From positions 1,178,001-1,242,000 of the forward strand of contig NZ_CP061379.1 in assembly GCF_015624505.1 (NCBI RefSeq): a stretch of DNA of 64,000 nucleotides. Direction: 5' to 3'. This DNA is from Bradyrhizobium commune (GTDB taxonomy: Bacteria > Pseudomonadota > Alphaproteobacteria > Rhizobiales > Xanthobacteraceae). This document shows, in pieces, positions 8,686 through 18,492 of the stretch. The translations under genes were made by a program, and so were the position numbers. The notes beneath the pieces were generated by a model. The model worked only from the letters and a program-made list of their open reading frames with translations. It made no database searches and was not told where the DNA came from. Positions within the stretch are counted from its first letter, which is position 1, and each line of letters begins with the position of its first letter.

Positions 8686-9354
8686 TTAAGCCTGGCCCAC
8701 GGCAAGCGCCGCATGGGCCTTCTTGATCGCGGCATCCGCCTCGACCAGCGCGGCCTTCGGCCCGCGCGGATCGGCCCAGATGACATCGCCGACCAGCACG
8801 AAATCGGCGCCGCTGGCGGCGAAGGCGTGCGCCTCTTCGATCGAGGTGGCAAAGCCGACGCAGGGCGGCTCGAACAGCTCGGCCCACCAGTCGAGCCGTT
8901 CGGCGATGGCCTGCGCCGACGGGCGCTCGCCGGTCGCATCGGGCTCGCCGAACAGCACATAGTCCGCGCCCATCTCGCCGGCGTTCATGGAATCGTGGCG
9001 CGTGGTGAGGCCGCCGACACCGGCGATGCGATCAGGCTTCAGCGACGGCATCGCCTCTTCCAGCGTGGCGATGCCGGTGAGATGCGCGCCGTCGGCGCCG
9101 CCGCGTGCGACCAGCTCGTGATGGCCGTCGACGAGCAGCGCCGCGCCCGCATTCTGCACGACCGGTGCGAGCGCCTTGATCCGCGAGATCATGGTGCGCT
9201 GGTCGGTCTCCTTCAGCCGCAGCAGAACGGCCGCGACATCGGCGGCGGCGAGCAGCGCCGGCAACTCGGCCAGGAGCGAAGCGGGATCATCGACCACAGG
9301 CGTCGCGAGATAGAGGCGCGGCGCCGGGCGCGGCGGAGGCGATTTGTTCGACAA
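8686..9354 (-). CDS. ThiE/TenI-like thiamine-phosphate-synthase family protein
   Basis: This 222-residue protein has the TIM-barrel pattern of the ThiE/TenI family: LYLATP at the first strand, LLVDGHHELVARGGADGAHL in the middle, then GADYVLFGEP and GADFVLVGDVIW near the phosphate site. ThiE condenses HMP-PP with thiazole phosphate. Several canonical residues are altered: the usual VGVSTH segment reads GVGGLTTRHD, so true synthase activity is uncertain and a TenI-like or divergent role is possible. It sits 3 bp downstream of class I aldolase, with no other thiamine gene nearby. No TPP riboswitch was seen. Confidence 0.7.
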   Translation of the reverse strand: MSNKSPPPRPAPRLYLATPVVDDPASLLAELPALLAAADVAAVLLRLKETDQRTMISRIKALAPVVQNAGAALLVDGHHELVARGGADGAHLTGIATLEEAMPSLKPDRIAGVGGLTTRHDSMNAGEMGADYVLFGEPDATGERPSAQAIAERLDWWAELFEPPCVGFATSIEEAHAFAASGADFVLVGDVIWADPRGPKAALVEADAAIKKAHAALAVGQA

Positions 9355-9357
9355 GAT

Positions 9358-10398
9358 CTAGGCTGCCTTCTTTTCCAGGCTGCTCTGCCATTCGCCCCTG
9401 GAGGCGAGGCCGTTCATGCGTGCGCGATGGCTGAATGCGTTTTGCCCGGCTGCGACATTCTCGGCTTTGCCGGACCAGGCCTTCTGCGGCGCGGCTTGCA
9501 GCGCGCGGCCGTAGGAGAAGGTCAGGCCCCAGGGCAACGGCCCGAGCTTGTGCATGGCATTGAGATGCGCGGTCGCCTCTTCATCCGACTGGCCGCCGGA
9601 GAGGAAGGCGATGCCGGGGACGGCCGCGGGCACGCAGGCCTTGAGCAGGCGTATCGTCTTTTCCGCGACCTCTTCCACCGAGGCCTGCTTTGCGCATTTC
9701 TTGCCTGATATCGCCATGTTCGGCTTCAGCACCATGCCCTCGAGCGCGACGCGCTGCACGCGCAATTCCTGGAAGGTTTTGTTGAGCACGCGTTGCGTCA
9801 CCTCATAGCAGCGGTCGATGTCGTGATCGCCGTCCATCAGCACCTCCGGCTCGACGATCGGCACGATCTGCGCGGCCTGGCACAACGCAGCATAGCGCGC
9901 CAGCGCATGCGCATTGACGCTGATCGCGGTCATCGAGGGAATGCCCCGGCCGTCAGTGCCGCCGCCGATATCGATCACCGCGCGCCATTTGGCGAAGCGC
10001 GCGCCGCGCTCGTAATACTTCTTGAGGCGATCGGCGAGCTTGTCGAGCCCGATTGTGACTGTTTCACCCGGGCACATCGGCAAGGCTTGCGTGCCTTCAT
10101 CCACCTTGATGCCGGGGATCGCGCCGCTACTCTCGATCAGCTTCACCAGCGGCGTGCCGTCCTTCGCATCCTGCCAGATCGTTTCGTCATAGAGGATCAC
10201 GCCGGAAATGTACTGGCTCATCGCCTCCCTGGAGCGGAACAGCATCTCGCGATAGTCGCGGCGGCTTGATTCCGTCGATTCCACGCCGATCGCGTCAAAC
10301 CGCTTCTTGATGGTCCCGGAGGATTCGTCGGCGGCAAGGATGCCCTTGCCGGGGGCGACCATGGCGGTCGCGATTCCATTGAGCTCAGTCAGATTCAT
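9358..10398 (-). CDS. Fructose-bisphosphate aldolase class I
   Basis: From the ATG at 10398 the protein has 346 residues and opens MNLTELNGIATAMVAPGKGI, followed by LAADESSGTIKKRF. The Schiff-base lysine lies in the conserved EGMVLKPNM, and FLSGGQSDEEATAHLNAM is the class I phosphate-binding region. It cleaves or forms fructose 1,6-bisphosphate without metal. A purine-rich Shine-Dalgarno sequence (gggaggacc) precedes the start. Upstream open frame is ignored because it lacks family similarity. A class II aldolase gene lies directly upstream on the same strand, so this genome encodes both mechanistic types side by side. Confidence 0.93.
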   Translation of the reverse strand: MNLTELNGIATAMVAPGKGILAADESSGTIKKRFDAIGVESTESSRRDYREMLFRSREAMSQYISGVILYDETIWQDAKDGTPLVKLIESSGAIPGIKVDEGTQALPMCPGETVTIGLDKLADRLKKYYERGARFAKWRAVIDIGGGTDGRGIPSMTAISVNAHALARYAALCQAAQIVPIVEPEVLMDGDHDIDRCYEVTQRVLNKTFQELRVQRVALEGMVLKPNMAISGKKCAKQASVEEVAEKTIRLLKACVPAAVPGIAFLSGGQSDEEATAHLNAMHKLGPLPWGLTFSYGRALQAAPQKAWSGKAENVAAGQNAFSHRARMNGLASRGEWQSSLEKKAA

Positions 10399-10497
10399 CG
10401 AGAGGTCCTCCCAAAACGATTCTGCCCTTGCCTGTGAAAATAGACGGTTCTCGGGCAATTGCCGAGTTAACGTTGGTCGCAGGGGAAGGGGCGATCG

Positions 10498-10538
10498 GTC
10501 ATTCCGGGGCGCGCCCCTTGGCGCGAGCCCGGAATGAC
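10498..10538. repeat. Hairpin repeat in the aldolase intergenic gap
   Basis: The sequence gtcattccggg...cccggaatgac forms an 11-bp outer stem continued by gcgcg/cgcg pairing. It lies in the 161-bp gap between the class II and class I aldolase genes. Its motif is a familiar mobile-palindrome type in Bradyrhizobium-like genomes. It could stabilise the upstream mRNA or lower read-through. Confidence 0.75.
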
Positions 10539-10559
10539 GGGAGAAGGTGCCTGCGGTGC

Positions 10560-11627
10560 TTACGCGACGCGGGGGTCGAGCTCGCCCTTGGCGTAGCGCT
10601 TGGCCATGTCGGCGGGGGTCAGGACCTTCTTGAACTTGGAGGCCTGGCCTGCGGTATTGAACTCCTGGAGCCGCTGCTTGCACAGCTTGACCATGGCTTC
10701 CATGGCGGGCTTCAGGTACTTGCGCGGATCGAACTCTTCCGGATTGTCCTTCAGGATCTTGCGGATCTGGCCGGTCATGGCCATGCGGTTGTCGGTGTCG
10801 ATGTTGATCTTGCGCACGCCGTGCTTGATGCCGCGCTGGATCTCGGCAACCGGCACGCCCCAGGTCGGTTTCATCTTGCCGCCGTTGGCGTTGATGATGT
10901 CCTGGAGGTCCTGCGGCACCGAGGAGGAGCCGTGCATGACGAGATGCGTGTTCGGCAGCTTGCGGTGGATCTCCTCGATCACGTTCATGGCGAGGATGTC
11001 GCCGTCCGGCTTGCGGGTGAATTTGTAGGCGCCGTGAGACGTCCCCATCGCGATCGCGAGCGCGTCGACCCTGGTCTCCTGCACGAACTTCACGGCCTCG
11101 TCCGGATTGGTCAGCAGCTGGTCGTGGCTGAGCTTGCCCTCGGCGCCGTGGCCGTCTTCCTTGTCGCCCATGCCGGTCTCGAGCGAGCCGAGCACCCCCA
11201 GCTCGCCCTCGACCGAGATGCCGCCGAGATGGGCCATGTCGGTCACCGTCTTGGTGACGCCGACATTGTAGCCCCAGTCGCCGGGGGTCTTGCCGTCGGC
11301 CTTGAGCGAACCGTCCATCATCACGGAAGTGAAGCCGGCCTGGATCGCGGTCATGCAGGTCGCCGGCTCGTTGCCGTGGTCGAGATGCACGCAGACCGGG
11401 ATGTGCGGATAGATCTCGGTGACGGCATCCATCATGTGCTTGAGCATGACGTCGTTGGCGTAGGAGCGCGCGCCGCGCGAGGCCTGGATGATGACGGGCG
11501 CGTCGACCTGGTTGGCCGCGTCCATGATCGCCAGCGCCTGCTCCATGTTGTTGATGTTGAAGGCCGGTACGCCGTAATCGTGTTCCGCCGCATGATCGAG
11601 CAATTGACGCAACGTGATCCGAGCCAT
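10560..11627 (-). CDS. fba: Fructose-bisphosphate aldolase class II (Calvin-cycle subtype)
   Basis: The 355-residue protein begins [19 protein letters not shown] and has the zinc-binding HLDHG, the MDGSLKAD segment, GTSHGAYK and the late VMHGSSSV motif of class II aldolases. The length and these motifs fit the CbbA subtype that can also act on sedoheptulose 1,7-bisphosphate in the Calvin cycle. It sits 54 bp downstream of pgk in the tkt-gap-pgk-fba order, which serves glycolysis, gluconeogenesis or carbon fixation. No RuBisCO or CbbR gene is in the window, so a Calvin-cycle role is inference. Confidence 0.94.
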   Translation of the reverse strand: MARITLRQLLDHAAEHDYGVPAFNINNMEQALAIMDAANQVDAPVIIQASRGARSYANDVMLKHMMDAVTEIYPHIPVCVHLDHGNEPATCMTAIQAGFTSVMMDGSLKADGKTPGDWGYNVGVTKTVTDMAHLGGISVEGELGVLGSLETGMGDKEDGHGAEGKLSHDQLLTNPDEAVKFVQETRVDALAIAMGTSHGAYKFTRKPDGDILAMNVIEEIHRKLPNTHLVMHGSSSVPQDLQDIINANGGKMKPTWGVPVAEIQRGIKHGVRKINIDTDNRMAMTGQIRKILKDNPEEFDPRKYLKPAMEAMVKLCKQRLQEFNTAGQASKFKKVLTPADMAKRYAKGELDPRVA

Positions 11628-11681
11628 CTGTATCTTTCTCCCGTTTGGGCCAGTGCGGCCGCTAACTTATCGCCGACTAAA

Positions 11682-12875
11682 TTACTTGGTACGCAAGACC
11701 TCGACGCCGGGCAGGGGCTTGCCTTCCATCCATTCAAGAAATGCGCCACCGGCGGTCGAGACATAGGTGAATTGACCGGCCACGTTGGCCTGGTTGAGGG
11801 CCGCGACCGTGTCGCCGCCGCCCGCGATCGAGATCAGCTTCTTGGCCTTGGTGCGCTCGGCGGCATGCTTGGCGGCCGCGACCGTGCCGCGGTCGAACGG
11901 CTGCATCTCGAAGGCCCCTAACGGTCCGTTCCAGACCAGCGTCGCGGCATCGTCGATCGCGGCATGGATCCGCGCGATCGATTGCGGGCCGACGTCGAGG
12001 ATCATGCCGTCGGCCGGGATCGCATCGAGGCCGTAGGCATGCGACGGCGCGTTGGCCGCGAAATGATAGGCGACGGTGGCGTCGACGGGGAGAATGATCG
12101 CGCAATTGGCGGCTTCCGCCTTCTCCATGATGCGCAGTGCCGTCGGCGCGAGATCCTTCTCGGCCAGCGACTTGCCGATTCCGACGCCCTGGGCGTGCAG
12201 GAAAGTGTTGGCCATGCCGCCGCCGATCACCAGCGCATCGACCTTGTTGACGAGGTTTTCCAGCAGGTCGATCTTGGTCGAGACCTTGGCCCCGCCGATG
12301 ATGGCGATGACCGGCTTGGTCGGCGACCCCAGCGCCTTCTCCAGCGCCACCAACTCGGCCTGCATGGTGCGGCCGGCATAGGCCGGCAGCTTATGGCCGA
12401 GGCCTTCGGTCGAGGCGTGGGCGCGGTGCGCCGCGGAGAAGGCGTCATTGACCCAGATGTCGCCGAGCTTTGCCAATTCCGCGACGAAGGCCGGATCGTT
12501 CTTCTCTTCCTCTTTGTGGAAACGGGTGTTTTCCAGGCACAGGATATCGCCGTCCTTCAACGCCGCCACGGCCTTCGCGGCGGGCTCGCCGATGCAGTCG
12601 TCTGCAAAGGCGACGGGCTTGCTCACGACCTTCGACAGCGCGTCCGCTACGGGCAGAAGCGAGTCCTTGGCATCGCGGCCCTTCGGCCGGCCGAAATGCG
12701 CGAGCAGGATGACCTTGCCGCCCTTGTCGGAAATTTCGGTGATGGCGGGCGCGACGCGCTCGAGCCGGGTCGCGTCGGTGACGCGACCATTGTCCATGGG
12801 GACGTTGAGATCGACGCGCAGCAGCACGCGCTTGCCCTTCACGTCGACGTCGTCGAGGGTACGAAAACTGGCCAT
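11682..12875 (-). CDS. pgk: Phosphoglycerate kinase
   Basis: At 397 residues this is a standard-length phosphoglycerate kinase. It has [11 protein letters not shown] at the N-terminus, the hinge and nucleotide-binding segments [15 protein letters not shown] and WNGPLGAFE, and the C-terminal [11 protein letters not shown]. It transfers phosphate between 1,3-bisphosphoglycerate and ADP in the cytoplasm. It lies downstream of gap and a tiny membrane peptide and upstream of class II aldolase, all on the minus strand. Confidence 0.97.
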   Translation of the reverse strand: MASFRTLDDVDVKGKRVLLRVDLNVPMDNGRVTDATRLERVAPAITEISDKGGKVILLAHFGRPKGRDAKDSLLPVADALSKVVSKPVAFADDCIGEPAAKAVAALKDGDILCLENTRFHKEEEKNDPAFVAELAKLGDIWVNDAFSAAHRAHASTEGLGHKLPAYAGRTMQAELVALEKALGSPTKPVIAIIGGAKVSTKIDLLENLVNKVDALVIGGGMANTFLHAQGVGIGKSLAEKDLAPTALRIMEKAEAANCAIILPVDATVAYHFAANAPSHAYGLDAIPADGMILDVGPQSIARIHAAIDDAATLVWNGPLGAFEMQPFDRGTVAAAKHAAERTKAKKLISIAGGGDTVAALNQANVAGQFTYVSTAGGAFLEWMEGKPLPGVEVLRTK

Positions 12876-12897
12876 GTCTGATCACTCGCTTATGACA

Positions 12898-13026
12898 CTA
12901 GGGCGCATCGCGCTCGGGTGGGCTGCCTTCCTGCCTGGTCGTGATCTTGCCTCCCTGGCGCATGCCATACGCGATCAATGCGAACAGCAGGATGACGCCG
13001 GGGATCCCGATCCAGGCAGGAAGCAT
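12898..13026 (-). CDS. 42-residue single-pass membrane peptide between gap and pgk
   Basis: Reading the minus strand from the ATG at 13026 gives MLPAWIGIPGVILLFALIAY, then GMRQGGKITTRQEG and SPPERDAP before TAG. It is one hydrophobic helix (about residues 4-21) followed by a charged cytoplasmic-type tail. A good Shine-Dalgarno sequence (ggggag) lies 6 bp before the ATG, and the frame begins 10 bp after the gap stop codon and ends 22 bp before pgk. That spacing and the coherent TM-plus-tail design support a real small protein. Its function is unknown; a membrane-anchoring or regulatory peptide is possible. Confidence 0.6.
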   Translation of the reverse strand: MLPAWIGIPGVILLFALIAYGMRQGGKITTRQEGSPPERDAP

Positions 13027-13036
13027 GACGCTCCCC

Positions 13037-14044
<1,008 letters not shown>

Positions 14045-14119
14045 CTTTCGTCTCCTTCAATGACCGTTGTCATCCCGCCGGACGCCATAAGCGCATCAGC
14101 GAGGGTTTTTTAGGGCGGA

Positions 14120-14138
14120 CGCCCGGTTCGGCCGGGCG
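14120..14138. other. Stem-loop in the tkt-gap intergenic region
   Basis: Seven perfect pairs, cgcccgg/ccgggcg, enclose a ttcgg loop. There is no T-run after it in the direction of tkt transcription, so it is not a classical intrinsic terminator. It lies between the tkt stop and the gap start and might act as an mRNA processing or stability element. Confidence 0.45.
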
Positions 14139-14191
14139 GAACTTGATCATATGGAGACGTTCGTAGTCCTTTTTTTCGGCAAGCTCAACTC

Positions 14192-16174
14192 TCAGGAAAC
14201 GCGCTTCAGGACAGCGTTAACCGCGGCCTCGGCGGTAATGCCGAAGTGCTTGTAAAGATCCTTCGCCGGCGCGCTGGCGCCGAACGAATGCATGCCGATA
14301 AATTCGCCATCCTGGCCGATCACGGCGTCCCAGCCCCAACGCACCGCGGCCTCGATCGCGACCTTCACCGGCGCGTTGCCGATGATGGCGGCGCGCTTGG
14401 CCTCTGGTTGCGCTAACAACAGTTCCAGCGAGGGCACCGACACCACCCGCGACGGGATGCCGCGCTCGGCGAGCTGCTTCTGGGCCGCCACCGCGATCTC
14501 GACCTCGGAGCCGGAGGCGAACAGCGTCGCCTTGGCTTCGCCCTGGGCTGCGACAAGCTCATAGGCGCCGTACTGGCAGGGGTTCTCGTTCACGCTGGTG
14601 CGGAGCTGCGGCAGGTTCTGCCGCGTCAGCGTCAGCACGGTCGGGCCATCGATACGGTTCAGCGCAAGCTCCCAGCATTCGGCGGTCTCGACGGAATCGC
14701 AGGGGCGGAACACGCGCATGTTCGGGATGGCGCGCAGCGCTGAGAGATGCTCGACCGGCTGATGGGTCGGGCCGTCTTCGCCAAGCCCGATGGAATCGTG
14801 CGTCATCACGTAGACGACGCCGGCGCCCATCAGCGCGGCAAGCCGCATCGCGGGCCGCGCGTAATCGGTGAAGACCAGGAAGGTCGCGCCGTTCGGCGCG
14901 AAGCCGCCGTGCAGGAAGATGCCGTTCATCGCAGCCGCCATGCCGTGCTCGCGGATGCCGTAATGGATGAAGCGGCCTTTTGGCGTCTTGGCCGAGAAAG
15001 CTGTGGCCGACTTCGCCTTGTTGTTGTTGGAGCCGGTGAGGTCGGCGGAGCCGGCCAGGAACTCCATCGGCATCGCAGCCGCGATCACCTCGATCACGGC
15101 TTCCGAGGATTTGCGGGTGGCCGCGACAAGCGGCTTTTCCAGGAGCTCCTTCTTGAAGGCTTTCACGGCCTTTGCGAGCGAGGCCGGACGCTCATGGCGC
15201 AGGCGGCGCTCGAACTCGGCACGCTTGCGGCTGCCGAGCTCGCCGAGCCGTGCTTCCCATTCCTGCCGGGCGGTCGCGCCGCGGCTGCCGGCCGCGCGCC
15301 AGGCCTTCAGCACGTCGTCCGGCACCGAGAACGGTTCGAGCGAGATGCCGAGATTTTCCTTGGCGGCCTTGAGCTCGTCGGCGCCGAGCGCCTCGCCATG
15401 CGCCTTCGCGGTACCGGCCTTGTGCGGCGCGCCGTAGCCGATCGTGGTGCGGCAGGCGATCAGCGTCGGCTTGTTCGACTTTTGGGCGCGGGTGATCGCG
15501 GCTGATATCGCGGCCTGGTCCTGGCCGTCGATCTTCTCGGCGGCCCAGCCACACGCCTTGAAGCGCTTCACCTGGTCGACGGAATCCGAAATCGACGTCG
15601 GTCCGTCGATCGAGATGCCGTTGTCGTCATAGAGCACGATCATCTTGTTGAGCTTCCAGTGCCCGGCCATCGCGATCGCTTCCTGCGACACGCCCTCCAT
15701 CAGGTCGCCGTCGGAGGCGAGCACATAGGTGTGGTGGTCGACGATCTTCTTGCCGAACTCGGCGGCGAGCATCTTCTCGGCGAGCGCCATGCCAACCGCG
15801 GTCGAGATGCCCTGGCCGAGCGGGCCGGTCGTGGTCTCGATGCCCTTGGTGTGGAAGTTCTCGGGATGCCCGGGGGTGAGCGAGCCGAGCTGGCGGAACT
15901 GCTTGAGCTGGTCCAGCGTCATCGCCGCATTACCGGTGAGATACAGCAGCGAATAGAGCAGCATCGAGCCGTGGCCGGCGGAGAGCACGAAGCGGTCGCG
16001 GTCAGGCCAGTCGGTGGCCGCAGCGTCGAATTTCAGGAACTGTGTGAACAGCACCGTCGCCATGTCGGCGGCGCCCATCGGCAGGCCGGGATGACCCGAT
16101 TTCGCCTTCTCGACAGCGTCCATGGCAAGGCCGCGGATCGCGTTGGCCATACGGGTGTGGTCGACCTGCGTCAT
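14192..16174 (-). CDS. tkt: Transketolase
   Basis: The 660-residue protein has standard transketolase length. It shows [18 protein letters not shown], the thiamine-diphosphate motif beginning [13 protein letters not shown] and ending near [11 protein letters not shown], and the pyrimidine-domain segments [13 protein letters not shown] and [18 protein letters not shown]. It moves two-carbon units in the pentose-phosphate and Calvin pathways with TPP and Mg2+. It is the first gene of the minus-strand carbon-metabolism run. The upstream region holds two palindromes, next to the divergent cell-division genes. Confidence 0.97.
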   Translation of the reverse strand: MTQVDHTRMANAIRGLAMDAVEKAKSGHPGLPMGAADMATVLFTQFLKFDAAATDWPDRDRFVLSAGHGSMLLYSLLYLTGNAAMTLDQLKQFRQLGSLTPGHPENFHTKGIETTTGPLGQGISTAVGMALAEKMLAAEFGKKIVDHHTYVLASDGDLMEGVSQEAIAMAGHWKLNKMIVLYDDNGISIDGPTSISDSVDQVKRFKACGWAAEKIDGQDQAAISAAITRAQKSNKPTLIACRTTIGYGAPHKAGTAKAHGEALGADELKAAKENLGISLEPFSVPDDVLKAWRAAGSRGATARQEWEARLGELGSRKRAEFERRLRHERPASLAKAVKAFKKELLEKPLVAATRKSSEAVIEVIAAAMPMEFLAGSADLTGSNNNKAKSATAFSAKTPKGRFIHYGIREHGMAAAMNGIFLHGGFAPNGATFLVFTDYARPAMRLAALMGAGVVYVMTHDSIGLGEDGPTHQPVEHLSALRAIPNMRVFRPCDSVETAECWELALNRIDGPTVLTLTRQNLPQLRTSVNENPCQYGAYELVAAQGEAKATLFASGSEVEIAVAAQKQLAERGIPSRVVSVPSLELLLAQPEAKRAAIIGNAPVKVAIEAAVRWGWDAVIGQDGEFIGMHSFGASAPAKDLYKHFGITAEAAVNAVLKRVS

Positions 16175-16316
16175 GTCTGAAATCCGTCTGAAATGAGGCG
16201 CTTGGCGAATGGTACGCCCGCGCGGGAAGGAGCCTTGAAGGTCGCGGCTGGGATAGCATCTCGGTTCCGGGAGTCCAAGGCAATCGAACGCCGGTTTGGC
16301 CGCAAAAGTTGCTTAC

Positions 16317-16364
16317 GGCATGATCCGAAAAAGTGGGGGCCGGGTTTTCCGGTGGGATCATGCC
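16317..16364. repeat. REP-type palindrome
   Basis: The outer arms ggcatgatcc (16317-16326) and ggatcatgcc (16355-16364) are perfectly complementary, and the loop holds gaaaaagtggg and ccgggttttccgg. This matches the common alphaproteobacterial palindrome built on GCATGATCC-GAAAAAGTGGG. It lies in the promoter-sized gap between tkt and the DUF4164 gene. The rest of this gap (16175-16568), apart from the hairpin next to it, shows nothing recognisable. Confidence 0.8.
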
Positions 16365-16374
16365 CACCAGGAGA

Positions 16375-16412
16375 ACCGATAGATCGGGATGCTTCCATCC
16401 CGATCTATCGGT
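16375..16412. repeat. Perfect 17-bp hairpin
   Basis: The arm accgatagatcgggatg (16375-16391) is followed by a cttc loop and its exact complement (16396-16412). The stem has no mismatches. It directly follows the REP-type palindrome and lies upstream of the divergent tkt and DUF4164 genes. It lacks a T-tract on either side. Confidence 0.85.
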
Positions 16413-16568
16413 GCATAGTTTCGCGGCGGCGTTGCGCTCGGCTAGCTTGCCACGTAAATTTCTGCTTCTAACCGCTTGCCGAACCGAGTCTTTTGCCGGG
16501 CGGCGAGCCCCGGCCAAAGGCCAAGGGAAAGGCCACGGGCAAAGCCAACAGGTTCCGCCGCTGACTGC

Positions 16569-16889
16569 ATGAACGATCGCGTGTCCAACAGTTCCGCCAT
16601 GACGGAGTCTTCCGCCGTCGAGATCGAGATCGCGACCCGCAGGTTGATGGCGGCGCTCGACTCGCTCGAAAGCGCGGTCGAGCGGCGGCGCGATGCCGAT
16701 CGCGACGAGAACGAGCTCGCGACGCGGATCCAGGCCTTGGGCGCGGATCGCTCGCGGCTCGCCGACGAACTCGACGGCGCGCTGGTGAAGGCGCGCAAGC
16801 TCGAGCGCACCAACCGCGAGATCTCCGATCGGCTGGAATCCGCGATCGTGACGATACGTTCGGTGCTCGATACCGGAGAGGACGGATGA
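16569..16889 (+). CDS. DUF4164 coiled-coil protein upstream of zapA
   Basis: From the ATG at 16569 it is 106 residues, nearly all predicted helix and coiled coil, with heptad-like Leu/Ala and many Arg/Glu/Asp (IATRRLMAALDSLESAVERR, then DRSRLADELDGALVKARKLE). Proteins of this DUF4164 type commonly precede zapA in Rhizobiales. Its stop overlaps the zapA start by 4 bp, so it is probably a co-translated cell-division accessory. A later ATG (residue 11) is possible. No enzymatic motif is present. Confidence 0.72.
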   Translation: MNDRVSNSSAMTESSAVEIEIATRRLMAALDSLESAVERRRDADRDENELATRIQALGADRSRLADELDGALVKARKLERTNREISDRLESAIVTIRSVLDTGEDG

Positions 16890-17269
16890 GCCACATCAAC
16901 GTCACCATCAACGGCCGGCAATACCGCATGGCCTGCGAAGAGGGCCAGGAGGTGCGGCTGTTGAAGCTCGCTGACGGCTTGGAGACGCGGATCCAGTCGC
17001 TGCGCGGAAAATTCGGCGAGATCGGCGACGCGCGGTTGACTGTGATGGCGGCGCTGACCGTCTGCGACGAGCTGGTCGATGCCGGCAACCGCATCCGCAC
17101 CATGGAGCAGGAATTGACCGAGCTGCGGGATTTCCGCAACGCCGCCGTCGAGCGCGCCCGCATGACCCAGACCGCGGTGGTCAATGCGCTGAACGCCGCC
17201 GCCGAACGTATCGAGAAGTCGACCCAGGTCCTGAACCGGACCGTCGGAGGCGGGATCGCGATCGGGTGA
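16886..17269 (+). CDS. zapA: Cell division protein ZapA
   Basis: This 127-residue protein begins MSHINVTINGRQYRMACEEG, the beta-hairpin typical of ZapA, followed by EVRLLKLADGLETRI and a long helix that dimerises as a coiled coil. ZapA binds and cross-links FtsZ filaments at the division site in the cytoplasm. The gene is coupled to the DUF4164 gene by an ATGA overlap. It is followed by 6S RNA and 5-formyl-THF cyclo-ligase, a synteny seen in many proteobacteria. Confidence 0.88.
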   Translation: MSHINVTINGRQYRMACEEGQEVRLLKLADGLETRIQSLRGKFGEIGDARLTVMAALTVCDELVDAGNRIRTMEQELTELRDFRNAAVERARMTQTAVVNALNAAAERIEKSTQVLNRTVGGGIAIG

Positions 17270-17310
17270 CCGTGGTGGGACCGATGTGCTGCGAGCTTGG
17301 GACGGTGCAC

Positions 17311-17467
17311 ACCTCTCCCGGAGGGAGAGGTCGGATCGCATCGTAAGATGCGATCCGGGTGAGGGTTTACGGTCTCGCCGAATGCTGCGGCCCCTCACCC
17401 GGATTGCACTGGACGATGCTTCGCATCGCCAGGCGCAATCCACCTCTCCCCGCTGGGGAGAGGTGGG
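17311..17467. repeat. Composite palindromic repeat element
   Basis: This element has the same design as 6561-6704: acctctccc/gggagaggt hairpin, then cggatcgcatc/gatgcgatccg stem (17332-17357), then CCCCTCACCCGGATTGC and its pairing partner, ending with cctctccccgctggggagagg near 17466. It fills most of the gap between zapA and the 6S RNA gene. Confidence 0.8.
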
Positions 17468-17514
17468 CACCGAGGCCGCCGGTTGGGCTGGTGATTCGTC
17501 AGTATCGTTGTTAC

Positions 17515-17690
17515 ATTGCCCGAGCGAGGCTGCGACGCGCGTCCGGAGCCATATATCCCCGGGGCCTTATCGATCCTTTAGGGAACTGTCCCTGGCCGGG
17601 CCCGTGGGCTCGGACATATGGTGCCCACCTACTTTCGTAGGGAACTCCGGGATCGAGTGCTTCAACGGCGTCTGCGGCTTCGCACTGTTT
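17515..17690 (+). ncRNA. ssrS: 6S RNA (regulator of RNA polymerase)
   Basis: The closing stem pairs gcgaggctgcgacgc (17524-17538) with gcgtctgcggcttcgc (17668-17683), with one bulge. Inside it are ATCCCCGGGGCCTTATCGAT and GGCCGGGCCCGTGGGCTCGG, which fit the long imperfect hairpin with a central bubble that mimics an open promoter. The location between zapA and 5-formyl-THF cyclo-ligase is the classic ssrS position. 6S RNA binds housekeeping-sigma RNA polymerase in stationary phase. Ends are approximate (plus or minus 10 nt). The downstream 17691-17895 stretch shows no further gene. Confidence 0.77.
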
Positions 17691-17895
17691 GTCTGCTTGG
17701 TTTGTGCTTGTTGAAACAACTGCGGCCATTTCAACAGGTGTCATGCCCGGCCTGGTGCGCAATTGCGCACGGAGGACCGGGGCATCCAGTACGCCGCGGC
17801 CTTTGTGTGAATCACCATCGCCTCTGGAATACTGGATCATCCGCTCCAGTGCGCAAGAGCGCACAAGGCGGGTGATGACGAAGGGACCAACGCAC

Positions 17896-18492
17896 ATGAC
17901 CAGCTCCAAAGCCGAGCTCCGCGCCAGGGCCCTCGCCAAGCGCGACGCGCTGAGCGAGAAGAAGCGCGGCGCTGCCGCCACCAAGCTCGCCAAGCGCGGG
18001 CTGCCGTTCAAGCTTTTGCCCGGCAGCATCGTCTCCGGCTATTCGCCGATCCGCAGCGAGATCGATCCCGCGCCGCTGATGCGGAAGCTCGCCGAGGTGG
18101 GCGCACAGCTCGCGCTGCCCTGCGTCACCACGCGCGGCAAGGCGCTGATCTTCCGCCTCTGGCATCCGAACGACCGGCTGATGCTCGGCCCGCTCGGCAT
18201 TCCCGAGCCGTCACCGGCGGCGGCCGAAGTGATCCCGGACATCATGCTGACGCCGCTTGCGGCCTTCGACCGTCTCGGCCATCGCATCGGCTACGGTGCG
18301 GGGCATTACGACTTCACCTTCGCGCATTTGCGCAAGGCCAAGCACATCGTCGGCATCGGGCTCGCTTTTGCAGTGCAGGAGATCGAGACCGTCCCGGCAC
18401 TATCCCACGACGTGGCGCTGGATTATGTGCTAACGGAATCGGACGCGTTCGATTTCCGGAGTTCTGAAGTTGCGCATTCTGTTCGTGGGTGA
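17896..18492 (+). CDS. 5-formyltetrahydrofolate cyclo-ligase
   Basis: From the ATG at 17896 this is 198 residues. It shows the basic N-terminal helix KAELRARALAKRDAL, GYSPIRSEIDP, LPCVTTRGKALIFRLW and the ATP/folate loop RIGYGAGHYD, the usual family form being GYGGGYYD. It converts 5-formyl-THF to 5,10-methenyl-THF using ATP. An in-frame ATG at 17875 also has a plausible Shine-Dalgarno sequence and would add 7 residues. Its 3' end overlaps the YmdB-like gene by 23 bp. Confidence 0.9.
   Translation: MTSSKAELRARALAKRDALSEKKRGAAATKLAKRGLPFKLLPGSIVSGYSPIRSEIDPAPLMRKLAEVGAQLALPCVTTRGKALIFRLWHPNDRLMLGPLGIPEPSPAAAEVIPDIMLTPLAAFDRLGHRIGYGAGHYDFTFAHLRKAKHIVGIGLAFAVQEIETVPALSHDVALDYVLTESDAFDFRSSEVAHSVRG

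Noticed and set aside
8686..9354. TPP riboswitch upstream of the ThiE-like gene
   Set aside because: The gene starts 3 bp after another coding region and no conserved TPP aptamer segments are present.
8011..9708. A 565-codon plus-strand frame over the Sel1, ThiE-like and aldolase genes
   Set aside because: It crosses three real genes on the other strand and has Arg/Gly-rich composition with no motif.
14120..14138. Stem-loop as a terminator of tkt
   Set aside because: No T-tract follows the stem in the direction of transcription; kept only as an unassigned stem-loop.
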